Assembly (NCBI GenBank): GCA_016720905.1
Contig: JADKJT010000001.1
Span: 248,001 to 312,000, forward strand
DNA: 64,000 nucleotides
Reading direction: 5' to 3'
Origin: Gemmatimonadaceae bacterium
GTDB taxonomy: Bacteria > Gemmatimonadota > Gemmatimonadetes > Gemmatimonadales > Gemmatimonadaceae
Shown: piece after piece, positions 44,964 to 52,700 of the stretch
Layout: each line of letters starts with the position of its first letter
Position numbering within the stretch: position 1 is the first letter of the stretch
The notes under the pieces: generated by a model
Database searches by the model: none
The model's input: only the letters and a program-made list of their open reading frames with translations
What the model was told of the DNA's origin: nothing
Position numbers and translations under genes: made by a program

Positions 44964-45782
44964 TCACCCGCGCTCCGCGCGCCGAAGCGCCACTCGCCGC
45001 CGCACTTCCCGAACCGCCGCGGCATCCGGAGACCGGTTCGGGCTTCCCGCGAACGGGCGCTGTGGCGAGGCCACGGCCCGGCCCTCCGCGATCTCCCGCA
45101 CGGTCTTCGCGATCAGCTGTCGACCGACACCGCGCAGCGTGTTCATCCAGTAGGTGTGCACGAAACGCATGGGATCACCCGGAGGCGCCAAGTCGAGTGC
45201 GACACGCGCCTCGTTGTAGATCGGCCCGTCATCGAGTCGCTCAGTGACCTTGTGCACCGAGACCCCGACCTCGTTCTCGCCATTCATCAGTTCCCAGAAG
45301 GCGGGAGGGCTGCCACGGAACTCCGGCAGCTTTCCACAGTGGAGGTTGACCGCGCCGAGGCGCGGAATGGAGAAGAGGTCCGGTTTCAGGATGTACGTCC
45401 CGTCCACGATCGCGAGATCAACCTGCAGCTGCCGAATCGCGGTGAGGCAGTCCTCTCCGTGGAGGTCGGCGAACCGCAGTTCCTGCACGCCCTGCGGTCG
45501 TAATCTCCTCGGCTGCTCAAGGGGAGGCTCTCCGAATGCCGCAAGGCGGGATACGAGCTTCGCCGACAGTTCGAGGAGCATGCCAGCGGTACCATATCGC
45601 TTGCGCAGACGACGGAGTCTGGCGGTTAGTGCCGGTGTACGTAGCGGCGCCGACACCACCGCCACGACGGAAATGCCCTCCATCCCCAGAAGTTCGGAGG
45701 CCGTCTCCCACCCCAGGTCACTGCAGGTGAGGACGATGACACGAAAACCCGCAGGCGGCACGGGCAGTGCACCATTAGTCAT
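44964..45782 (-). CDS. Formyltransferase-family protein (methionyl-tRNA/sugar formyltransferase fold)
   Basis: This 272-residue protein has an N-terminal Rossmann-like part (FRVIVLTCSDLGWETASELL) and a formyltransferase core: DLAIVDGTYILKPDLFS, NLHCGKLPEFRGSPPAFWEL (the N/H/G active-site region) and VHKVTERLDDGPIY. Relatives N-formylate amino sugars using 10-formyl-tetrahydrofolate. In a polysaccharide locus that is the likely role, so an N-formylated sugar may be present. The ATG at 45782 overlaps the deacetylase end by 8 bases. The long upstream open frame is antisense-like and rejected. Confidence 0.8.
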   Translation of the reverse strand: MTNGALPVPPAGFRVIVLTCSDLGWETASELLGMEGISVVAVVSAPLRTPALTARLRRLRKRYGTAGMLLELSAKLVSRLAAFGEPPLEQPRRLRPQGVQELRFADLHGEDCLTAIRQLQVDLAIVDGTYILKPDLFSIPRLGAVNLHCGKLPEFRGSPPAFWELMNGENEVGVSVHKVTERLDDGPIYNEARVALDLAPPGDPMRFVHTYWMNTLRGVGRQLIAKTVREIAEGRAVASPQRPFAGSPNRSPDAAAVREVRRRVALRRAERG

Positions 45783-46749
45783 TGCCGACCAGCCCCGAGG
45801 TGCGCGCACAGAACTCCGAGAAGCGCATGTCTCCCGAGACGACGACGCGACGGACTTCGAATGGCGCATGCGTGCTGGACGCAAGGCCCTGCACGGTCGT
45901 AAGCGCGGCCGTGCAGCGCGCGGCACGCAACTCTTCGGCGCAGGCATCGGAAAAGTCACCGACGGCTCCGTTCGGATAAGCGAAGACCCGCGAGACACCC
46001 GCCCGATGATCACCGCTAAGTTCGGTGTCAACGCGCGCCACGGAATCCTGAATCTCCCGATGTCGTGCCTCGGCATCCACGCGGCCTACAATCTCATGAT
46101 TGACGGTGTGCGCACCGAACGTGATGAGACCGGAGGTTTCCATGCGTCGAACGTCGTCCCATCCCATGAACGCGAAACTGTCGGCCGAATCGGCGACGGC
46201 GCTGCCGACCTGCTGGCGGATTCCGGAGATCGTAGCCGCTCGGTCAGCCGGCGACAGGCGCTTCGCGGCACGATTGACCGCCAGGGCAACCGGCCGGACG
46301 CGATCGGCGTCACCCAGTGTGACACGCCCAAGCCCCAGCGAGCGCAGGTCGACCGAGACCGGTCCGGCCTGCTCGAACAACAATTCCAATTCGGTCGTCC
46401 AAAGTCGCCTCGCCGTCCCGATGAAGCCGGTGGCGAGGAAGATCGTCGCCGGTGCCTGCCGGTCGGTCAGCACCGGGAACGCCTCTTCGAAATTGTTTCG
46501 GTAGCCGTCATCGAACGTGATGCTGGCCGTCGGCTCGGTCAACTTGCCCTCGTACAGCGCGGAGAGGGCCGCATCGATCGGAAGCAGGCAGTAGTTCGAC
46601 GACAGGTACCGCACCTGCCGTTCGAACTCGCGCCGAGGGAGCAGGAGCCAATGTCGCCCCGCCCGCGAGCACGTCGACACACCATGATAGCAGACCACGA
46701 GGAGGCGATGGCGGTGAAGTCGGCGCGCGACTCCGCCCGCACCGCTCAC
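45775..46749 (-). CDS. Polysaccharide deacetylase (NodB-like)
   Basis: This 324-residue CE4-type protein has VVCYHGVS near the N-terminus, ITFDDGYRNNFE (D-D), GAHTVNHEIVGRV (H-x3-H) and VFAYPNGAVGDF. It has an extra 90-residue insert between the first two motifs, longer than the deacetylase at 38460. Deacetylases with this layout often accompany exosortase-type exopolysaccharide loci. The first in-frame start is the GTG at 46749. A 256-base gap separates it from the flippase upstream. Confidence 0.85.
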   Translation of the reverse strand: MSGAGGVARRLHRHRLLVVCYHGVSTCSRAGRHWLLLPRREFERQVRYLSSNYCLLPIDAALSALYEGKLTEPTASITFDDGYRNNFEEAFPVLTDRQAPATIFLATGFIGTARRLWTTELELLFEQAGPVSVDLRSLGLGRVTLGDADRVRPVALAVNRAAKRLSPADRAATISGIRQQVGSAVADSADSFAFMGWDDVRRMETSGLITFGAHTVNHEIVGRVDAEARHREIQDSVARVDTELSGDHRAGVSRVFAYPNGAVGDFSDACAEELRAARCTAALTTVQGLASSTHAPFEVRRVVVSGDMRFSEFCARTSGLVGND

Positions 46750-47005
46750 GCGGACCGATGTACAGCAGGCGTCGCACCGCCCCCAGCCGACTCACGCAAT
46801 GAGGACCCGAGTCGATGCGCGCAGTGCACCGAGGAGATGATCGAATACTGGCAGCACTGCGTGAAGTGGCAACCACCGTCTCACGAACGACGAGATGAAA
46901 GGTCGGCAGCAATTGGGACTCATGAGCTCGGCCTGGCCGGCACAGGACTGACAAAGGTAGCATCTGTGCGCACTGTCCGCGCCTCATCCCTTTTCGATTG
47001 CGGCA
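46750..47005. other. Intergenic gap without recognised gene
   Basis: This 256-base gap lies between the second flippase and the deacetylase on the minus strand. No conserved frame, tRNA-like fold or terminator-like hairpin is apparent. It probably holds the promoter or leader of the deacetylase-formyltransferase pair. Confidence 0.35.
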
Positions 47006-48526
47006 TCACTCGGGCACGCATGCGCGCGGCGAAGCCGCAACGACACGGCCGGTCGGCAGTCGCCGCGCCGCCAGCACGCTGCGGCCAAGCGTCCACAAGC
47101 CCTGCACTTTCGCCCGCGCCAGCAGGTAGATCGTGATGGAGTAGCACAGTGCGCCCGCGGCAATGTGAAGCAGAAGCCGTTGGAGCGGCGAGGAATCACG
47201 CACCGCCGGGTTCGTGTCGATGCCGAACAGCAGCAGCAACATCGCGCCTGTCGCAACGATCGGCATTCCGACGGTCCCGAGGAACTGCGTGGCCGTCACG
47301 CCGACACGCCGGCACGCGACCCTGAGAGGATACACCGAGAGGATCACGGTCCCTACCGCCCACGCCGCCGCCAGGCCCGGCGCGCCGAACGACTGACTGA
47401 GCACCAGAAAGCTCAGCGGCATCACCAGCAGGGCCAGCATGCCGTTGCGCATGAGCACCCGGGTCTCGCCAACCGCCTGCAGCACGTGAGAGACCATGGC
47501 GAGGGCCTCGGTGATCGCGCCGTAGATGCAGAGCGGAATGATGACCGGCACCATGGGCGCCCATTTTTCCCCAAGCAGGACCAGAACCAGGTCCGGAGCG
47601 ACGAATGCGATGCCGGCGAACATCGGAAACGTCACCAGTGCCACGACGGATGTGACCGCGAGGAAATATCGCGCCACTTCCGAGGTGGAATCGCGGACGT
47701 TTCCCAGGATGGCCGGAACGACACGCAGGATGATCTGCGTGATTTTCTCCGCGGGAGCGTAGGCGATGGTGAACGCCAGGGTATAGAGCCCAAGCGCATC
47801 ACGGGACATCGCGAGCTTGCCGATGGGGGCGTCGCCGGAAAAGGCGAGGAATCCCGATACGTTGCGTCCCAGCAGCTGTCGACTGAAGCGCAGCACCGGC
47901 GCAAGACGAGTCCACTCGGGGCGCTCGAACGACACTCGCGACTTCGCGTGTATCAACGCGCTCCACACGAGTAGCCCCGACGAGTACCCGATGACGAGCG
48001 ACCAGTAGCGCGCACCAAGGGCGGCCAGCCCCAGCGTGACACCGAGATCCGTCAGACTCCGGGCGCCATCGGCCATCGCCGTGGTACGGAAATCCAGTTG
48101 CCGCTTGAGCCGCGCGTTCGGCACGATCGTGAGCCCCTCGAGCACCAGCGTTCCACCCAGCACGGCGAGCACGCTGGTCACGTTTCCGTCGTGGAAATAC
48201 AGGCTGAGGGGAATCGAGATCAGCAGGACCACGGCGAAAGACCCCAGTCCGGCTAGTGAGCTCACGCTGTGAAGCTGCCGGAGCTGGCGATCGTCAAGTT
48301 GCGGGCCGTTCACAATCGCCGCACCGACGCCGCCTTCCGTGATCAAAAGCATGAAGCGCGTGATTACGGTCAGGACCGCCAGATAGCCGTAGTCCGCAGG
48401 GACCAGGAGCTTCGCAGTCAGCAGCGTGACGAACCACGACAGGAGCTGGATGGCCCATTTCACCCCGCCGGTCCACGCCACGCCGTGGGCGAGGCGGGCA
48501 TCCATGCTCTGGCGTGCTGCGGTCAT
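47006..48526 (-). CDS. Polysaccharide flippase/lipopolysaccharide exporter (MOP superfamily)
   Basis: This 506-residue membrane protein has about 14 hydrophobic segments. The opening GGVKWAIQLLSWFVTLLTAK and LLVPADYGYLAVLTVI match the WzxC/O-antigen-translocase group. It differs from the flippase at 33044. The ATG at 48526 was chosen; an upstream GTG at 48649 would overlap the ligase gene. It lies 49 bases after the O-antigen-ligase-like gene in a run with exosortase and EpsI, suggesting it flips the repeat unit of the exosortase-linked exopolysaccharide. Confidence 0.83.
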   Translation of the reverse strand: MTAARQSMDARLAHGVAWTGGVKWAIQLLSWFVTLLTAKLLVPADYGYLAVLTVITRFMLLITEGGVGAAIVNGPQLDDRQLRQLHSVSSLAGLGSFAVVLLISIPLSLYFHDGNVTSVLAVLGGTLVLEGLTIVPNARLKRQLDFRTTAMADGARSLTDLGVTLGLAALGARYWSLVIGYSSGLLVWSALIHAKSRVSFERPEWTRLAPVLRFSRQLLGRNVSGFLAFSGDAPIGKLAMSRDALGLYTLAFTIAYAPAEKITQIILRVVPAILGNVRDSTSEVARYFLAVTSVVALVTFPMFAGIAFVAPDLVLVLLGEKWAPMVPVIIPLCIYGAITEALAMVSHVLQAVGETRVLMRNGMLALLVMPLSFLVLSQSFGAPGLAAAWAVGTVILSVYPLRVACRRVGVTATQFLGTVGMPIVATGAMLLLLFGIDTNPAVRDSSPLQRLLLHIAAGALCYSITIYLLARAKVQGLWTLGRSVLAARRLPTGRVVAASPRACVPE

Positions 48527-48575
48527 TCCTGGCGCATGCTCCGCAGACGCCTCTGGCGCGTGAAGGTCGGCCCGC

Positions 48576-49910
48576 TCAAGCACGACTTGATCGAACTGCC
48601 GCGAGCGCCGGAAGTCGGGATCGAGTCCGGCGTTGGCGCACGTGACCAACTGGCACCGTCTCCGGTGACCTTACCCGAAGGACACCTTCCATCATCGCGG
48701 TCAGTGCGACCGCGCCGAACAGCAGGTAGCTATAGGCGTGCGACAGGAACATCGCCGCGACCAGATAGCCCACCAACGCCGCCGCAAACTCCGGACGACG
48801 AACCGGCGACCGACGGGGCCAGAAGGCCGCCGCCAGCACGACGCTTCGCCCGAGCAGGTAGATCAGGAGACCGCCGCCAATCATGCCCAGTTCAGCCAAT
48901 GCCTGCACGATGGTGTTGTGGGCCGTGTGCCATGCGCCGCGTGAGCCGACTTCCTCGAAATCGCGCCCCAGTTGCGCCTCGAATGTTCCCGGCCCGACTC
49001 CGGTCAGCGGATTCCGTGCCGCAAACACCAGTCCGCGCTTCCAAAGGTAAATGCGGCCGGAGTTGCTCGTCGTGTTGTAGTCTTCCTCGAGTGACAGCAG
49101 CGAGGCCGCGCGCTCCCTCATCACCGACGGGGCCAACCGCCAGCCAAGGGGAACCACCGCTAGTCCGATGACGAAAGCCAACAGGAGGCGTGTGGGTGAG
49201 AGCGCAAGAAGCAACACGAGCGTGCCGGCGACGAGGGCGAGGAATCCGCCGCGCGAACCCGTCTGCATCAACACCGTGAGAATCGACAGCGCGCTGGCCG
49301 CCGCGACAAGGCGAGCGAGCAGTGGTCCGCGAAGCACCCCGCCAATGGCGAGCGGCAACGCGAGCGCCATCAGACCGCCAAGGTCGTTGGAGTCGTAGCT
49401 GCCTGACGAGGTCACGCGACTGCCTTCAACCACATTGCCTTGCAGCACGAGCAGGATGGCCGTGATGGCGGTGAGCGCGCTGAACCAGCGAACCACGCGG
49501 TCGAGAACCGGCAGCGATGGCGCGGTGAGGCTCGCCAACAGGACGAGCGCCATCCCCCACGGCATCACCATCGCAATGCCGACCGAACGTCCTCTCCAGA
49601 TCGACGTGGGAACCAACGCAATCACGATGAGTCCATACAGGATGGTCAGGCGCACCTGGGTATTGCCGAATGCACGTCGCCAGGCCGCCCAATTCGACCG
49701 CATGAGGTGCAGGACGATGATCGCCGAGGTCAGCGTGACCACCGGTTTTGCCGCGGCGATCGGCGGCCACAGTTCTCCCATGCGGATCACGACGAGCGCG
49801 AAGAGCACGACCGTCGCGATCCACGCCGCCGACCATCCTTCGCTTGCGCGCGACGCCGCAAGCGGTCGCCGCCTCCCGACTGACGCACCCTGAGTCGCCG
49901 CCATCGTCAC
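48576..49910 (-). CDS. O-antigen ligase/polymerase-like membrane protein (Wzy_C)
   Basis: This 444-residue membrane protein has about ten hydrophobic segments and the Wzy_C/WaaL features: a large periplasmic loop with NPLTGVGPGTFEAQL and WHTAHNTIVQALAELGMIG. It joins polysaccharide repeat units or ligates chains at the periplasmic face. The GTG at 49910 overlaps the epimerase stop by 4 bases; the ATG at 49904 is an alternative. It belongs to the minus-strand run starting with exosortase. Confidence 0.85.
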   Translation of the reverse strand: MTMAATQGASVGRRRPLAASRASEGWSAAWIATVVLFALVVIRMGELWPPIAAAKPVVTLTSAIIVLHLMRSNWAAWRRAFGNTQVRLTILYGLIVIALVPTSIWRGRSVGIAMVMPWGMALVLLASLTAPSLPVLDRVVRWFSALTAITAILLVLQGNVVEGSRVTSSGSYDSNDLGGLMALALPLAIGGVLRGPLLARLVAAASALSILTVLMQTGSRGGFLALVAGTLVLLLALSPTRLLLAFVIGLAVVPLGWRLAPSVMRERAASLLSLEEDYNTTSNSGRIYLWKRGLVFAARNPLTGVGPGTFEAQLGRDFEEVGSRGAWHTAHNTIVQALAELGMIGGGLLIYLLGRSVVLAAAFWPRRSPVRRPEFAAALVGYLVAAMFLSHAYSYLLFGAVALTAMMEGVLRVRSPETVPVGHVRQRRTRSRLPALAAVRSSRA

Positions 49911-50983
49911 GCGGCCGCCCTCGGACGCCGCTCGACATCGGCCGGCGGAATGCGCATGACGCGAGAGGCACTCCGCCCAATCGCACGATACCACTCCACG
50001 GTGCGACGGAACGCCTCGTCGATGGACACGCCCGGCACAAACCCGGTCGCGCGGGCCTTCGCGGAACTGAACTGCGTCTGGTCGGACGCCAGCTTGCGCA
50101 CGCGCGCCCGGCTGACCGGCAGCGAACGGCCGAGCAGGCGACTCGCGACTTCGAACGGCGACGCAAGCAGCAGTGCGACCGACATGGGAACCTGAATGGA
50201 CGGCAGCGACCGACCCAGCGCGTCGGCCAGCTTCATGGCAATCTGCGCACTCGTCAGGTCTGGTGATTCGACCCAATTGAAGGTGTCGATGCCGCCCCGA
50301 TGACGCCTCCATGCCCAGAGCGTGAAGTCGCAGAGGTTCTCGACGTACGACAGGCTCTTGATGTTCGAGCCGCTTCCGACCTGCAGGAACATCCCCGAAT
50401 CGATCTGCCGAAGCAGGGAGTACATGTTCGCGAAGTTGTTGGGGCCGAAGGTGACGCTGGGACGGATGATCAGCGCATCCACCTGTCCGGCCGCGACAGC
50501 TTTCTGCAGCACGCCCTCCGCATCCCACTTCGAACGACCGTAGGGATTCTCCGGCATCGACGGCGAGCGCTCGTACCGCACGGTGGGGCCACTGCCGTAC
50601 ACGGCCGCCGAGGAGTAATAGCAGATTTTCCGCAGGCCGCGCCGTGTCATCTCGCGCACGAGCAACTCGGTCGATCCGACGTTGACGTCGAAGTACGTCT
50701 GCTCGGCGATGCCGGCGTCATGATGCGCGGCGGCGAGGTGCAGGACCGCTTCGCATCCGTCCATGGCATCACGGACGGTGTCGGCGTCGCGCACATCGCC
50801 TCGCACGAAACGAACGCCCGGGGGCGACCCGATCCGCGGATGCAGGTCGAGCAGCGTCAGTTCATGCCCCTGCTGCAGCAGACGGGCGCACACGTGCCCC
50901 CCGATGAAGCCAGTGCCCCCGGTGACGAGGATCCGCGTGGGCAGCGGCGACTCCCGGCGGTCCTCCACGTCAGTTCGCGTCAC
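49907..50983 (-). CDS. NAD-dependent epimerase/dehydratase (SDR)
   Basis: This 358-residue SDR has ILVTGGTGFIGGHVCARLL, HLAAAHHDAGIAEQ, YYSSAAVYG, the catalytic YGRSKWDAEGVL (Y-x-x-x-K) and RPSVTFGPNNFANM. It makes or converts a nucleotide sugar for the exopolysaccharide. The first codons overlap the EpsI end by 14 bases, and it overlaps the ligase by 4 bases. The exact sugar cannot be read. Confidence 0.83.
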   Translation of the reverse strand: MTRTDVEDRRESPLPTRILVTGGTGFIGGHVCARLLQQGHELTLLDLHPRIGSPPGVRFVRGDVRDADTVRDAMDGCEAVLHLAAAHHDAGIAEQTYFDVNVGSTELLVREMTRRGLRKICYYSSAAVYGSGPTVRYERSPSMPENPYGRSKWDAEGVLQKAVAAGQVDALIIRPSVTFGPNNFANMYSLLRQIDSGMFLQVGSGSNIKSLSYVENLCDFTLWAWRRHRGGIDTFNWVESPDLTSAQIAMKLADALGRSLPSIQVPMSVALLLASPFEVASRLLGRSLPVSRARVRKLASDQTQFSSAKARATGFVPGVSIDEAFRRTVEWYRAIGRSASRVMRIPPADVERRPRAAA

Positions 50984-51653
50984 TCGGCCATGCCGGCAAG
51001 GCGCGGGTCACGGCGGGCGACAATTCGCCGGCGATCCGACGCGCCAGGCTGTCGGCGCGAACGACCGACGCGTCAGCGAAGCTCGCTACCTCACGGGATG
51101 TGCGACCCTCCACCGGCATCACGATGCGCACCAGCGCTTCTTCCGTGCGCCCGTGCAATGCCGCGTCCCGCATCAGGTCCCACTTGACGCGGTACTCGCT
51201 GGCCTCCACGCGTCCTCGACCCTGATACCAGTAATAGACGAGCACGCGCATGCCCTTGTTGGCCAACAGCACCCGCGTGACCCGCGAGCCGGCGGCGGCA
51301 CCGGGAAGCGGAATGCGTTCGCTGGCGAGGATATCCCATCCCGCCCCAGGCAGGCAGTTCTTCGGTGAGTGAATCGACCGGCCCTGGACCTGACGGTCGT
51401 AGTAGCCCACATACACCGAGAACGCGAAAGCCGAATCCGGGCCGAATGTCCGCATGACGTAGTCGCTCATACCGGCGACTCGGCGCTCCTCTTCGCTCAC
51501 GATCGTGTCACGACTGGCGAATCCCTGCATGACGGTCGGAATCGAGGTGATCGGCTCACGTGGCGACATCGCGTACTGTTCCCGCATGCCGGAGATCAGC
51601 AACACCCCCACTCCGAGCACGAGCGACGGCAGAAAGAGAGACGCGCGGCTCAT
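50970..51653 (-). CDS. epsI: EpsI-family exosortase-associated protein
   Basis: This 227-residue protein has an N-terminal membrane segment (SLFLPSLVLGVGVLLI) and a periplasmic domain with QVQGRSIHSPKNCLPGAGW, the signature of EpsI/exosortase C-terminal associated proteins. The conserved Cys and His are visible in HSPKNCLP. EpsI proteins accompany exosortases in exopolysaccharide and PEP-CTERM loci. The ATG overlaps the exosortase stop (ATGA). Its exact biochemical job is not known. Confidence 0.88.
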   Translation of the reverse strand: MSRASLFLPSLVLGVGVLLISGMREQYAMSPREPITSIPTVMQGFASRDTIVSEEERRVAGMSDYVMRTFGPDSAFAFSVYVGYYDRQVQGRSIHSPKNCLPGAGWDILASERIPLPGAAAGSRVTRVLLANKGMRVLVYYWYQGRGRVEASEYRVKWDLMRDAALHGRTEEALVRIVMPVEGRTSREVASFADASVVRADSLARRIAGELSPAVTRALPAWPSDAN

Positions 51654-52555
51654 GTGGCCATCTCCCGGCCACGGAGACCGAGCCGTTCGAGTCCGCCAAG
51701 CGCCCAGGTGAGCAGCGCCGTCAACAGGAACGCGCCTCCGAACATCACCATGCCCTCACTGGTGTGCATGAATCCCTGACCCATGTCCGGGCTCACGTAC
51801 AACACCAGGAATCCCGTGAGAAACACCCGGAATCCGTTGATGAGGATTGCCACGGGAATGGTGAGCGCAACGAGGAGCAGTCGCAGCGGCCACAAGCGCA
51901 GGAAGAGCGCCCCCATCAGCACACCGAGACTCAGGAGCGCGGTGAGGGACCGCAACCCGCTGCAGGCTTCCGCGACGAACAGCTCCTGTCCGGGAATGCG
52001 AATGACGTTTCCGGACAGCATCACGGGGATGTGGCGCCACCGCAGCAGGGACGCACCGATCTCGGACGCCATGAATTGCAGTGGCAGGGCGACGGTATTG
52101 AGAATCACCTCGGGAATCGGGATGGACAGCGACACCAGCGTGAACGGCAACCGCCAGTGCATCAGCTGACGGAATCCGGCGTGCCAGACGACCAGGCCGC
52201 CCAACGCCAGGATCATCGAACAGCGCATGACGAACAGCTCCGCCGCCAGGTCGGCGGCATAGCGCAACGCCACGGCAAGCACCAGCAACAGCAATCCGAG
52301 GACCAGCTGAGGACGCGCGTCTTTGCGAATTCCGGCTCGATAAGCCAGCCAGACGGACAGCGGCGCCAGGAGGAGCCCGTGACCCGAGTTCGGGTCATTC
52401 CACCACGCATCGGCGAGCAGCTGGGCAGGTTTTGCGAAGAGCAGGATAAACGCGATCGCCGTGAGCCCGTGTGCAGCTAGCGCCAGCGGCGGCAGCGCGC
52501 GTATGGCGAGAATCCCGTCCTTCGTCCGCAAGGCGGGGGATGTCGGTGCGGTCAC
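51650..52555 (-). CDS. xrt: Exosortase (EpsH/XrtA-like transpeptidase)
   Basis: This 301-residue membrane protein has about eight hydrophobic segments and the complete exosortase triad: Cys198 in EACSGLRSL, Arg243 in NGFRVFLTG and His264 in HTSEG, plus the early SGHG element (residues 58-60). Exosortases cleave a PEP-CTERM-type C-terminal signal and attach the protein to the cell surface or exopolysaccharide. No PEP-CTERM substrate is visible in the window, so targets must lie elsewhere. It is first in the run exosortase-EpsI-epimerase-ligase-flippase. Confidence 0.9.
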   Translation of the reverse strand: MTAPTSPALRTKDGILAIRALPPLALAAHGLTAIAFILLFAKPAQLLADAWWNDPNSGHGLLLAPLSVWLAYRAGIRKDARPQLVLGLLLLVLAVALRYAADLAAELFVMRCSMILALGGLVVWHAGFRQLMHWRLPFTLVSLSIPIPEVILNTVALPLQFMASEIGASLLRWRHIPVMLSGNVIRIPGQELFVAEACSGLRSLTALLSLGVLMGALFLRLWPLRLLLVALTIPVAILINGFRVFLTGFLVLYVSPDMGQGFMHTSEGMVMFGGAFLLTALLTWALGGLERLGLRGREMAT

Positions 52556-52700
52556 AAGGCGTTTTGGATGAGGATTAGGGCCTTAAATGTGCGATCACGT
52601 TGGCTACCCCGGCAACGACCACGATGAGCCACCGGAACGACGACCGGCGACGCTGCGCTGTCACAGCCACGGAATCGAAGCATACAGTGCCCGGGACACC
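52556..52700. promoter_or_regulatory. Intergenic region upstream of the exosortase run
   Basis: This 145-base gap lies between the metH stop and the exosortase start, both genes on the minus strand. It probably contains the exosortase promoter. No clear boxes or dyads beyond the metH 3'-end hairpin are seen. Confidence 0.35.

Noticed and set aside
46508..46987. Small minus-strand frame beside the deacetylase
   Set aside because: It overlaps the deacetylase gene in another frame, has a Cys/Arg-rich composition and no family motif.
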